A DNA stretch of 64,000 bases. Source: Trema orientale. Its lineage: Eukaryota; Streptophyta; Magnoliopsida; Rosales; Cannabaceae. The position numbers and the translations under genes are program-made. The notes under the pieces were generated by a model, which made no database searches, was not told the DNA's origin, and was given only the letters and a program-made list of their open reading frames with translations. The stretch covers positions 106,072-170,071 of the forward strand of contig JXTC01000319.1 of NCBI GenBank assembly GCA_002914845.1. Reading direction: 5' to 3'. Positions within the stretch are counted from its first letter, which is position 1, and every line of letters begins with the position of its first letter. Positions 24,297 to 34,712 of this stretch are shown here, piece by piece.

Positions 24297-25169
24297 AGGG
24301 CCGACAAAGTTGCTGCACAACAAGTTATACGATTCAAAAATAACACATAGTAAACGGATTTGGGTGATTCATTCAATTTTTGTGTCAATTTTGGATTGAT
24401 ACATATGACATGAATAATAAACAGGTGAATTTTAGGTCAACCCGCTTAATTAAAAAATGACTCATGTAACATATTTAATTAAGAAAAATTTAGGTGGATG
24501 ACCAAAATTTTAAATTTGATTAAGTAGATGTCCACTTTTAAAATTTTATAGCTAAATGTCTAGGTATATATATTTTTACACTTGGTAGATATACATATCT
24601 ACCAATTTTATTTACTGTACTGAAATGCACTATGTATATAATTTTTTATACTTGGTATATAAAATTTTACACTTAGTATATAAGCATATATACCAGACAT
24701 TTTGCTATAACATTTGACAAAGGGACATTTACTGAAATTGGGCCCAAAATTTGGTCATATTTCTATAAGCCTCATTAATTCAACGAGTCGTTTTCGTATC
24801 GTGTCAACATGACGCAAATATGACACATTTATTAGTATTTTAATAATTTAAATATGATTTTGATTGTAACTAAACATAATTACAGTATTTAGTTGAATTA
24901 ATTAGTGCATAATCGTGTTAAATTTGGATAATCATGTCAATTTTGAATAATCATATCAAATATATCATAATATGATACATGACACATTTATTCAATGAAC
25001 TATACATTTTCGTATTACACGTGTATTAATTGTGTTGTATTCGGATTTTAATTTTTGATACATTTATTAATCGTATCATATTCGAGTTAGAGTTAGAATG
25101 TTATTACGTCATGTTGTAATCGTGTCGATCCAAATACAACATGTATAATAACACGAATTGCCAGCCAGT
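24297..25169. mobile_element. Probable hAT-like non-autonomous element, host to a small MULE
   Basis: The left end GGGCCGACAAAGTTGC and the complemented right end GGCTGGCAATTCGTGTTA resemble the GGCYGGCAA.TCGTG ends of a common plant hAT-type repeat. The interior repeats motifs such as CGTGTCAA and TGACACATTTATT. No 8-bp TSD was resolved. The element is split by an insertion at 24483-24773. Confidence 0.45.
24483..24773. mobile_element. Small Mutator-type MITE (291 bp) nested in 24297-25169
   Basis: Both ends have exactly 21 bases up to a shared ATGACC (GAAAAATTTAGGTGGATGAC and complemented GAGGCTTATAGAAATATGAC). Flanking 9-mers TTTAATTAA and ATTAATTCA match at 7 of 9. The arms share TTATAGCWAAATGTC. 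The ends match those of the 4.9-kb element at 52358-57304. Confidence 0.75.
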
Positions 25170-25681
25170 GCATAAAATCTCCACCACTTAACTGAGGAAA
25201 CTGCCAAACCCATATCACGTGCGCAGTGCCGTAATTAGTTTTTCTTCATCGTACGAGTTGGGGTCCAATTCTCCTCAATTGATCTAGTGCGATTTGGACC
25301 TTTTTTTTTTTTTTTCGAGAATTGCGATTTGGGACTTTGACAAACTATATTAACTACTACTGCACCTCACCACATGCTATATAAATTTAATACTTCTATG
25401 AATTTTCATGAGCGTCAAATTTAATAGGTTATTTAGGAGAAATCTAACATGCACATATATTTAAGTTATGAAAATCTAAATATTTTGAGATTTTGACTAA
25501 TTATATAAGTGCTTATATTTTTTTCATTTGACAAGTGAACTTTATTTATTACATAGCAGGTAATGGTGTAACCACAATATCTCTCAAAAAAAAAAAAAAA
25601 ATAGTGTAACCACAATATTATATATATATATAATATATATATTATATATATATATTGCACCCTACCATATGTATTTGAAGT

Positions 25682-25750
25682 GTGGTGTGATAAACTCCAC
25701 TAATCTTAACCGCACGGTTAAGATAAATCATTTAACCGCATTTACACCAC
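25682..25750. repeat. 69-bp palindromic element with perfect 22-bp hairpin core
   Basis: It begins GTGGTGTGATAAA and ends CATTTACACCAC. The centre at 25703-25724 is a perfect inverted repeat of ATCTTAACCG around CA. It follows a TA-rich palindrome at about 25618-25658. A minimal MITE or a structural hairpin are both possible. Confidence 0.6.
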
Positions 25751-26540
25751 GAATATCCTCATATATCCGTACAATATATTTGCTTTGCAACATATTTTTG
25801 AAATGTATAACAGATCATCTATGTACTTAAGCCAAATGTACTTAAAAATAATCATTTTTATCAATGACAATAAACTGTGCAAGTGCATTTTTTTTGGCCG
25901 TGTATACACTTTTCATTAATTTCATTTTTGTTCTCATTAATTTATTTTTTCTTTCAAACTAAGTTTATGTTTATCCCAATAGATTTTTATATTATTACTT
26001 TTTCATGTATTTCAAAGTGTGTTTTGTATTATTTAATTTTGATATAACAATAAATAGAATTTATGAAAAAAGTTAATATAATGACAGATGTAATATTTTT
26101 TGAAGAAAATTTTAACTATTATTAAGGTACTCTTTTATTTTTGTAAAAATTAACCATATTATCCATATATATAAATAAATTCATGAATTTTTAGTGTAAC
26201 ATATGTATGTTTAGGACAATTCTCAACGTATATACATTAAAAAAAAAAAGAAAAGAAAGTGAATCAGAACTATCTGTATCATCAGCCATTCAGTTCACTT
26301 TTTCTAACTATAATATTTTGAATAATGAAGTAAATTATTAGCGATAGCCTACTAGTACATTAGTAAGATTCTTTAGTTGATGATATTAGATATTTTGTTT
26401 CTTTAGCTGGCAATGGTTGTTGCCAAAATATTCCCCGTTCTGGAAATTAATATGGTGACCCGCTTGTTGGCTTTGCAATGTCCCTGGATACTGTGGATTG
26501 ATTCTTGCCAATGTTTATCTCTAATTATGTAATTACGGAT

Positions 26541-26654
26541 CTATAATGAAATCCATATCTCACTAAAAGAAGCATAATCAGCAATTTCCTCATAAGATGC
26601 CATATAAGGCTTAAAACTAAGAAAATTTTTAGCAAGTGCATGAACCACCTTATT
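26541..26654 (-). pseudogene. RNase H tail fragment of a LINE
   Basis: The minus strand encodes NKVVHALAKNFLSFKPYMAS followed by EEIADYASFSEIWISL and a stop. The N-V-HALAK motif is the last conserved block of the RNase H domain in plant LINEs. No upstream domain is left, so this is a short relic. Confidence 0.6.
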
Positions 26655-26754
26655 CTAATTTCTAGGTTCAAAACTAAATACACATATTTTTGAGACGTTT
26701 AGAATTAAGTACTTAATACTGATATTCATACACATATATATATATATATATATA

Positions 26755-26990
26755 GGTTGCCAATCTATTTTTTTTTTCTTTTTTACTTATGTGTAGGTAA
26801 TTTTTTTTTTAACCGTTAGATTATCATCTAATGGTGATCTAACGGCTATAATGGAGTACATGAAAAGACGTACATCATTAATGCTATTTCTCTCTCTTAT
26901 TTTTTACTATAAAAAAATGTGCATGATAAATTTTCATTAGCGAAATTGATACTTATGCATAGGTAAAAAAAAAAAAAATACCTACTGGAT
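26755..26990. mobile_element. TA-flanked MITE, family U (copy 2)
   Basis: Starts GGTTGCCAATCTA beside a (TA)n tract and ends with an inverted TACCTACTGGATT. Shares ACTTATGTGTAGGTA, GATTATCATCTAATGGTGAT and the AAAAGACGTACATCATTAAT region with copy 1. Its ends are properly inverted, unlike copy 1. Non-coding. Confidence 0.75.
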
Positions 26991-27828
26991 TATAATAATC
27001 CTGAATCTTGATTATTCTCAAGTTTTTTATATTTTTATTTTTATTTGGTGAATAAAAATTTGAACTACATATGGACCCTCCACATTAAAAGGAAGTGTGA
27101 TTACTAAGTAAAATTGGAGAACCACTGTATTGGTAATTAATTTGTTACAATATGCAACACGAGAACAACGGAAAATCTATGACAAGAATCATATGTAACA
27201 AGATTTTTTTTTGAAAGTGAATAGAATAAAGAAATTAGAAAAAAAAAAGTCAAGGGTTTCTTTCTTATGTTTACGTTAGTTATTAGAAGATAGATCTGAA
27301 ACTAACTTAATTTCCTTTCTAATATTTAGATAGCTATTAATTAGATGTAAGTAAGGAATATATAGAAATAGATTAAAATTAATGAAATACTAACATATAT
27401 TTTCTTAAATAAATCACTTTTAATGAGAAACTAGTGTTTCATTTAATTAATTTTTAGAATGAATTAACGGTCTATATAAGTAGTTAAATAATTTATTTAA
27501 TTAAATAGAATATTCAGAAAAAGAGTAACATTGCGTTCTCTTTTTTCAAATCACATATGGGGACTCTGAGAGACTCAGAGTGGAGAATCAAGACAACACT
27601 TTATTTGTGAAAACAAAAAGAGTGATAGTCGATCCTAACATTATCATCTAAGTTTTCTAAATTCTCGACCTTGTTTTCGATTTTAATCATGTACACTACA
27701 TATCTACTACGGAATTTGCAGTTTTTTTTCTTTTTTTTTTTCTTGGACAAATAAGGAGTATAGAAAGAATTAATATTAATCTTCTGGCACATTTCAACTA
27801 GCTAGGCTGACACCTATAAGCAATTTTA

Positions 27829-27998
27829 GAGTAAAGATTGGGACACCAAAATCTTGCACCAAAAACATACACCAGTGATGTGACATCATTATTAGAAACA
27901 TAACTTCAAATCGTGTAGTCCCACTTTCAAAAAAGAAGTAGTTGAAATGAATGCTGGTGTAAGTTTTTGGTATAAGATATTGGTATCCCTAATTACTC
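27829..27998. mobile_element. Mutator-type MITE, family Y (copy 1), perfect 9-bp TSD
   Basis: GCAATTTTA occurs immediately on both sides (27820-27828 and 27999-28007). The ends read GAGTAAAGATTGGGACACC and, complemented, GAGTAATTAGGGATACC, then CCAAAAAC.TACACCAG in both arms. The 9-bp TSD places the family with Mutator-like elements. Other copies: 39486-39666, 45704-45857 (truncated) and about 59975-60120. Confidence 0.9.
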
Positions 27999-28039
27999 GC
28001 AATTTTATTCATAGTGCTTTATTAGCTAACCAATAGGGG

Positions 28040-28597
28040 TTTATTATAGTAACGGCTCCTAAATTAACCCATTATACCACATTGGCCCTTAAAATTTCAA
28101 TTTACATAATAATGACCATTGAATTATGCAAAACTAACAACAATGACCCTTATTTTATCACAAATTACTAATTTTTTCAGCAGAAAATAGTTAGGACAAA
28201 GCGTATAATTGGGCATTATTTACTTCTATGAGTCATACATAATCTCATTCTCTGTCATAGTTATCAAATTGTATACTTTGCACATGATTGTATGTTTTGC
28301 ACATGACTCATTTATGTTAAAAATTTAATATTTTATGAAAAAATGATTATTGTTGCAATAATTTTAAGTCTTGGTAGTAAATTGTGTGAGTTGAAAATTT
28401 AGAGTCTTATTCTTAACTATAGTTACCCAACTATATGCTTTGTAGTGATGCATTTCTGTTAAATATTTAATAGTTTGTTAAAAAAGAGTCATTGTTGCAA
28501 TAATAATATGATTTAGGGGGCCATTAATGTGTAAGTTGAAAATGCAAGTACCAAAGTGGTACAACAAGTATAATTGAAAGGTTATCAATGTGAAAAC
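28040..28597. mobile_element. Long-TIR MITE, family Z (copy 1)
   Basis: The left arm (TTATAGTAACGG, ATTATACCACATTGG, TTTCAATTTACATAATAATG) pairs with the complemented right arm (TTGATAACC, TTGTACCACTTTGG, TTTTCAACTTACACATTAATG). The interior repeats AATGACCCTTATT and GAGTCATTGTTGCAATAAT-like motifs. Non-coding; TSD not resolved. Confidence 0.6.
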
Positions 28598-28744
28598 TAG
28601 TTATTTAAAGAGGGACAATTAAGTAATTTTCTTGACTCAATGGCATTTTGGTAATTTAAATTTTCGAATTATTAAATTAAAATATATGGAATTGTTTAAT
28701 GGGTACTACAGTTACTGATAATTGCTTAAAATCCTCATAAGACT

Positions 28745-30830
28745 TCATCTTATTACAAGTGACGACCCGAGAGAGAGAAAAGGAGCCAGAGCTGTTTGGC
28801 TTCACCCCCGGTACACTGCCATGCCTCGCCGCCGATGCGCCTGCCTATGCTCCTCCCCAGCTGCTAACGAACTAGTGCCCATCCTCACCGTGAAATGCCG
28901 TTGGAAATCGCAGATCGACCGTGTTAAAGATTCCGGCCACCATGGACTTTTTCGGTTGTAGCTCCTCTGTTGGACATTCTTTCGCAACACCACTGGCACT
29001 GTTGGACTCGTCTTGTCGTCACTGTCATTTTCTAATCGCTCTCAGTCGTTAACTCGCTACGGGTAAGATTTTTACCGTTTTGACCGTTTTACCAAAGTTT
29101 GTAAAAAGTGATATTTTTATAATTATTTCGTTAGGTAATTATTTTACACGAAGTAATTATATTAGGTTAAAGATGGGTAAAAATTATGAATAATTACGAC
29201 TGGGAGAAGTAAAAATGGTAATTGGAATTCTAGTGATTTCCAAATAGAAAAAGAGGATATTTTTCTAAATATTTTCAAAAAGTGGTATATTCATAGGTTT
29301 TGAATTTTAAAGCCCATTTGATGCTCGGGACGTCGAAACTGAATTCCAACTTCGAATTTGCACTCAGTGAGGTCGAGAGATAAATTTTGATATAAAATAT
29401 CACTATATTTCAAAGTGGCATGAAAATCGAAATTTCGTGGCTCTTGAATAATACCGTTTTGTGTACTATGAGTTGGGTCCTGTATCGGGACTCACTTTTA
29501 ATAAAGTATATGTTTAAACCAGAGTTTATGGGTGCTCTGAATTCAGTAGTGACCTCCGTTTCTCCATCTGAGGCTCCGGTAGAAAAGTCACTTTTTCAGG
29601 TGGACTTACAAGCATCCCGAAACGGTCGTTCGAACGCCCAAATGAGTAACGGGAATTTCTTGGAGCATCATTAGCTTGGTATTACTGCTATATCGAGGTA
29701 GGGGTTTGATTACCTGATTTTATGTCTGTTTTGAGTTTTAATTGCATTGAATTTATTTATGAAAAATCGTGATTTTTATGATGATTTCAGAAATTGTTGA
29801 AAATTGTTGGATTATACTGGAATTGGACTGTATGGATTTATATATATATATATATGGAGAACTTCTCAATGGTTACAATTTTTTTGTGACCATGAATGGG
29901 TACTAAAAAAAGTAGTGATAGCATTAAATTTTTTTGATGGTAATAAATAGCATTAAATTTTTTTGGCCAACCACCAAACTAATCACCACCGTAGGATATA
30001 GATCTAATGGCTTAAACCATTATAACCATCCATGGGTAAATATTGTTGTAACTATTTAAACCAAACCCATATATATATATTTTTACATTGTGAATATGGG
30101 ATAAAACAGCGGTGTGCTGCCCATGTTACAGTAAATCCCAGAATAATACCAAGTTAGATTTTTAAAGCATGATTTGACTCTTGGATGCATGATTGTTGTG
30201 AACTGTTACATGTTGTACATACTATAGAATCACACACTTGAGTTCCATTATTATATCGTTGTATTTTAGATAGCTGGCGAGTTGCTACAGCACTAGGTAA
30301 AAGACCTAGGCCCCTACGCAGGTTTTTGCTGATACGCCTTCGGGTAGTGTTAGGATGCTAGGTACCTCTACTACAGAGGTATTACAGAGCCGTGATAGGA
30401 GGATGAGAGCTCACTTTTATATCCTGTTGATGTATAATATGTATGATGATGTGGTTTTGGTTTTGAATATATATATTTATTCTGGATTCCAATGATTTAT
30501 AAACTTGATTTATAAATGGATTTTAAAGGTATTATTATGCAGGTTTAAGGAATTGCATCTATTTAAAAAAGTAATTGAATTCCTACTGAGCATGTGAATA
30601 CTCACCCCTTATTCTTTCCAATCTCAGGTAGTGCTCAGTGTGACCTTGAGAACTCAGGGTCAGAGTAGTGAGGAGCATGTTACTGATTTCGATAATTTGG
30701 TAACTTTGTAAAATAAATATGTTCATTTACCTTAGCTTGTATTAATACTTAAAGGCCTGTTTCACGGACTCGGCCTGTATAATTGTTATGCCTGGATTAT
30801 GAGAATACTGATAATAATGCTTGGTTTATT
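28745..30830 (+). mobile_element. Long-LTR-like retroelement fragment, copy A (contains nested MITE)
   Basis: It matches in inverted orientation the block at 42470-44880: TGTAAAAAGTGATATTT, GAATTCAGTAGTGACCTCCG, GAGTTGCTACAGCACTAGGT, GTGCTGCCCATG and GAGCATGTGAATACTCA occur in the same order. A GC-rich leader followed by GGGTAAG, and a later TCTCAGGT, look like an exon with splice sites in a retroelement transcript. No gag or pol is present, so a solo LTR or non-autonomous element is likely. The 5' end is truncated or diverged. Confidence 0.5.
29856..30068. mobile_element. TA-flanked MITE, family X, nested in the LTR-like repeat
   Basis: Left end GGAGAACTTCTCAATGGTTA and complemented right end GGGTTTGGTTTAAATAGTTA; ATGAATGGGTA and complemented ATTTACCCATGG-type motifs follow. 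TA tracts flank both ends. The inverted sister repeat (about 43490-43530) lacks it, so this is an insertion with an empty site for comparison. Its ATGGRTGGGTA motif links it to family W. Confidence 0.75.
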
Positions 30831-31150
30831 TTTATAAATTTCTTCTCTAATGGTGATCACAAAACTATGGAAATTTTTACTTTTAAAATTATATTTATAA
30901 ATTTTAAAATTTTTTTTTCTAATAATCTAATCAATTGATAACCAAAGTAACCAAAAAGTTTTCAAAAATATTGGAGAATATAAACATTTCTTGCTCAATT
31001 TGGGATCAAAATCTTTGTATATTCATTAACCAAAGCGGCAAATTAAGACTCCTTCAAATATAGAGAACAAGCAACAATCCTCCTTAATTTATTTTATTAA
31101 TTTTGAACATCAATAGTATAACTAGTACTCAATAATTTGACTTAAAAATG

Positions 31151-31456
31151 TTATAATCAAAATGATTTAACTTTGAATTTAAGGAATATTATCGAACATT
31201 GCTAGGTAATTAAATGGTAAAAGGAAAGAAAAGTATGAGGAAGGGAATTAACTAAGAGGAAAATTAAGGAAATTAGTGGATTAATATCTAACCATTTATC
31301 CTATTATAATCAAAATGATTTAACTTTGAATTTATGGAATATTATCGAACATTGCTAGGTAATTAAATGGTAAAAGGAAAGCAAAGTATGAGGAAGGGAA
31401 TTAATTAAGAGAAAAATTAAGGAAATTAGTGGATTAATATCTAACCATTTGTCCTA
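31151..31456. repeat. 153-bp tandem duplication
   Basis: The unit starting TTATAATCAAAATGATTTAA at 31151 is repeated at 31304 with only a few differences. Both copies contain CGAACATTGCTAGGTAATTA and GAAATTAGTGGATTAATATC. High identity implies a recent event. It lies about 0.9 kb downstream of the zinc-finger gene. Confidence 0.9.
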
Positions 31457-31589
31457 TTATATTATTTAGTAACAACAACAATAATAATAATAATAATAAC
31501 TCAAATCAATCACAATATATAATATTTAAAAAAAAAAAACTGTAGTGTAATAATATTAAAGGAAGTATATTTGTCGTCTGAGTGTGATC

Positions 31590-31870
31590 AATTAATGGAA
31601 TTTACCTTGATATGAACTACTCTCTAAATCAATTAAATGCCTTGGATTTCTCTCGCTGTATTGGCCATTTATGGCCAAGCAAACCAACACTACTTTTGAG
31701 AAGTGCTTTTGGTGGAGAGTGGCATTTCCGTAGTTTTCCGAAACAGGAGGTGTGAATCCCATAGTCCCTACGTGATAGTAATAATCCCCACGGAAATGTA
31801 TGCTCAGACAAATTTTTTTTTTTCTTATAACCCACTCCGAAATCTGTAATAGAAAATGACACTGCACTGC
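31590..31870. other. Unclassified low-AT block downstream of the zinc-finger gene
   Basis: It stands out by base composition and by overlapping open frames on the minus strand (31592-31867 and 31629-31862), neither of which shows a recognisable domain. It could be part of an unidentified repeat, a non-coding RNA or an extended transcript. Confidence 0.3.
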
Positions 31871-32240
31871 AAACTTTATCAGTACATCACTCGTAAAAAT
31901 AAAAAAGAAGAGAGAGAAATGAGGAAAAATTTTTTTAAAGTACTCTTTTATTGTCTTATGTTGTTTTATTACTCCTCATCAAAAAATGTTGTTTTATTAC
32001 TCAAATTTAATCTTCCTTTTTATTTAAATTTATAGGTCATTGCTCTTTCATGGCTTCCTTCATCTCTTAATTTTTGTTCCATTTTTTGCAAAGCTCTAAA
32101 ATCACACAATTACATACTCTCTTCATGTAGCTCTATTTCACTCTTACAAACATAAATTTAAACCATAAAAAATATAACCCCCCCAAAGGCTAGAGAGAAT
32201 TCACGCACAAAAAGAAAGCTATATAGCTAGAATATCGTGT

Positions 32241-32246
32241 TTTATT
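32241..32246 (-). promoter_or_regulatory. Candidate polyadenylation signal AATAAA of the zinc-finger gene
   Basis: The minus strand reads GTATAATAAAACACG about 90 bp after the stop codon, a normal distance for a near-upstream element in plants. Another AATAAA-like site is not seen closer. Inferred from position only. Confidence 0.4.
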
Positions 32247-32337
32247 ATACATTGTAATCTTCCTTAATGAACAAACAATGATCAAAATCAATAAAATCCA
32301 TTACCCAAAAATTAAGGCTTTTGTCTTTGTTAGCTAG

Positions 32338-33216
32338 TTAAGATGGGGTCGGACCATGCCCTAGCCTAAGCTCCAGATCAAGCTCTTCATTTTCATCATG
32401 ATGACTTGAATGATCCGAGGATTCCTCAGCCCTGTGAGGATAAGCATTGAAATAATTACTAGTACTAGTACTTCCAGCTCCAGGCGGCCGTGCCCCGCCG
32501 CCCGCCAAGTTTCCAGGCAGATAGGGCGAGATGGACAGAAGAGTGGAGGGCGAAGGCGAGGGCTGATGATGATCGGTGCATGCGTTTAAAGCTGTGCTCG
32601 TCGGAGGATTAATACTGCTGAAAGTGGCGGCGCTGTAATTAGGGTTTGGAAATGGGTAGACAAGGCATAATCCGCCGCTGCTGCCATTGGCGGCGACGAA
32701 TTCCCGGGCGGGAATCAGGAAAGAGGAGGTCGAGGAGGAGGTAGAAGAGGCAGATGCCGTGGTGGCGTGGTGGTGGTGGTTGATTATGGAATTGGGAGGC
32801 GGCATGACTTGGTGGAGTCTAGCGCGGTCGCGGCGGTGCACGTTCATGTGGCCGCCGAGAGCCTGCGCTGACCGGAATTCCCTCCTGCAGAAGGCGCAGG
32901 TGTAGGAACGCGGCGGCCACGTGGTCCCCATGACGTTGCCGGTGTCCTCCGCGAAGGCCCTCACTTCCCATGAGTCCTCCTCAGCTTCCTGATTATGATG
33001 ATGAGCCTTAGGGTTCCACATCCAAGGAGTAGGAGCAGTACTAGTAGTAGTAGTAAAAGTACTAGGAGTGGTTAAAGTATTAGGGTTTAATTGATGATGA
33101 TCTTGATTGTTTTGAATATGATTTTGATTTTGATTTTGATTTTGAGTTTGGTTGTCCTGTGATTGAGCCAACTTGTGGAGGTGGGTCAATGAGAGAAGGC
33201 CAAGCTCAGTAGCCAT
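32338..33216 (-). CDS. SUPERMAN-like single C2H2 zinc-finger repressor with EAR motif
   Basis: Intronless, 292 residues. Residues 98-136 hold the finger: [20 protein letters not shown] then [18 protein letters not shown], with C107, C110, H123, H127 and the plant QALGGH signature at 118-123. The C-terminus carries LDLELRL at 279-285, an EAR motif that recruits TOPLESS-type corepressors, so a nuclear DNA-binding repressor is inferred. The stretch [19 protein letters not shown] before the finger points to the ZFP10/ZFP11-SUPERMAN subgroup, whose members act in floral, leaf or trichome development; the exact orthologue cannot be fixed by eye. Low-complexity regions: Q/N-rich 21-45, T-rich 49-61, S/T-rich 152-165. 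The start sits in ACCATGGCT, a strong context. Upstream at about 33314-33320 the minus strand has TATTTAA, a weak TATA candidate. Confidence 0.93.
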   Translation of the reverse strand: MATELGLLSLTHLHKLAQSQDNQTQNQNQNQNHIQNNQDHHQLNPNTLTTPSTFTTTTSTAPTPWMWNPKAHHHNQEAEEDSWEVRAFAEDTGNVMGTTWPPRSYTCAFCRREFRSAQALGGHMNVHRRDRARLHQVMPPPNSIINHHHHATTASASSTSSSTSSFLIPAREFVAANGSSGGLCLVYPFPNPNYSAATFSSINPPTSTALNACTDHHQPSPSPSTLLSISPYLPGNLAGGGARPPGAGSTSTSNYFNAYPHRAEESSDHSSHHDENEELDLELRLGHGPTPS

Positions 33217-33559
33217 GGTACTATAGTGTTTTCTAACACATTTAAGATATAACAGATATGATGTGATGATATGGAGAGTTGATGTGGAAGGGAATTGAAA
33301 AGGGAAAATGGGGTTAAATAAAGTTTGCCCCTGGAGGGATATGGGCTAGTAGAGACAAATTTAAACCCTAATTCCACCGATCGAATCGAATCTATCACCC
33401 AAATTTGTCAATCAAGTGATTGGATTTTATTAACATATGTAGTTGAGATTATATATTATAAAGTAATTAAATATTAGCCCACTTTGGCATCATCGCCTAA
33501 TACTATTACTAGTTCGAAAATCTTATTAATTTGCTAATGATGATCTTTTCGCAAGGCAG

Positions 33560-33561
<2 letters not shown>
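33217..33561. other. Proximal upstream region of the zinc-finger gene
   Basis: Non-repetitive and moderately AT-rich. A minus-strand TTTATTTAACCCC near 33310-33322, about 100 bp before the ATG, is the only TATA-like element noticed. It ends abruptly at a long (TA)n tract. Confidence 0.4.

Positions 33562-33630
<69 letters not shown>
33562..33630. repeat. (TA)n microsatellite, about 69 bp
   Basis: An uninterrupted alternating AT tract about 350 bp upstream of the zinc-finger start codon. It contains no MITE. Confidence 0.97.
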
Positions 33631-33633
<3 letters not shown>

Positions 33634-34149
33634 AGAACAATATTTAAAACAGTAGTACTTCCACTGATAATTAAATAATTATTAAAACCAACAAGTTGAG
33701 AAACAATGCGAATTGCGGAGAGTCCTAATTAAGCTCACTGGAACACGGTGAGATATGGGTATACTTAATAATCAACTGGATTAAACTCTTTATGCAACTT
33801 GTTTGTGTACAGATACTAATGCAGTTTCTTGGGGTCTTGGAATTTAGGCATGACGTCCATGGCATTTTGTGGGTTTGTTTATCTCTTGATTTAATATGTA
33901 ACTTCTAGAATTACCATGCTATATATATATATATATATTAATATATATACTTATCTAAGTATAACTAATAATGTATCTAATTAAACTTCCATTTGATGTT
34001 AATTTCTTGTATGTAATCAAGTTTTTTCTTTTTTTTGGTAATGATGTAATCAAGTTGATGTTAATTAAACTTGATGATGTAATCAAGTTTTGTTGCGTAC
34101 GAAGATAATGGACTCAAAGAATGTTATATATCCACTTTTAGAGATCAAA

Positions 34150-34396
34150 CAGATACGGGATTAATGGAGAGTCCCTTATTTCTTATATGTCTATCGATTT
34201 TGTCTTTGGTAAAATTCGTCACGCACCTTCTTTTTATAATAAAAGTTAGAGAGAGAAAAACATTAAATAATGAGTACTTATTTTTATTATTTTTTTCTTA
34301 ATAATTCAAATTATAGTAGCCGTTAGATTATGATCCAACGGCTAAAAAAAATATTTATAGATAAATAAAAAAAACATACCTATTAGATTGGGAACC
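34150..34396. mobile_element. TA-flanked MITE, family T (copy 2)
   Basis: Right end ATTGGGAACC beside (TA)n; inside are GCCGTTAGATTATGATCCAA and a TTATTTTTATTATTT-rich arm, colinear with the reverse of 37866-38459. The left end is degraded. It faces copy 3 across only 12 bp of TA sequence. Confidence 0.65.
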
Positions 34397-34408
34397 ATAT
34401 ATATATAT

Positions 34409-34619
34409 GTTCGCAACTTAATAAGTTTTTTTTTAGACGTTGGATCATATTTAATGGCTACCATAATTTAAGTAGTTAAGAAAAAAATAACAAAAATAAA
34501 TACCAATTATTTAATATTTTTCTCTATCCACATTTTTATATGCGATATGAATTTTAATTGTGCAAACAATACTATATCGATAGATAAAAAAAAAAAGAAA
34601 AAACTAAGCTACTTTATTG

Positions 34620-34623
<4 letters not shown>
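34409..34623. mobile_element. TA-flanked MITE, family T (copy 3)
   Basis: Starts GTTCGCAACTTAATAAG after a TA tract and ends TTATTGGTGC directly before an 86-bp (TA)n tract. Contains ACGTTGGATCATATTTAATGG and AATTATTTAATATTTTTCTC as in the other T copies. Orientation is opposite to copy 2. Confidence 0.7.

Positions 34624-34709
<86 letters not shown>
34624..34709. repeat. (TA)n microsatellite, about 86 bp
   Basis: An uninterrupted TA tract adjoining the family T MITE. The open frames through it (IYIYIY) are artefacts. Confidence 0.97.

Positions 34710-34712
<3 letters not shown>

Noticed and set aside
28722..28999. Overlapping plus and minus ORFs with GC-rich content
   Set aside because: They fall in the leader-like part of the LTR-like repeat; the inverted copy has a different sequence there and no shared protein.
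32687..32905. Plus-strand ORF opposite the zinc-finger gene
   Set aside because: Shadow of the GC-rich coding region; low-complexity product without a domain.
33186..33398. Minus-strand ORF upstream of the zinc-finger gene
   Set aside because: Overlaps the leader and first codons in another frame; no conserved domain.
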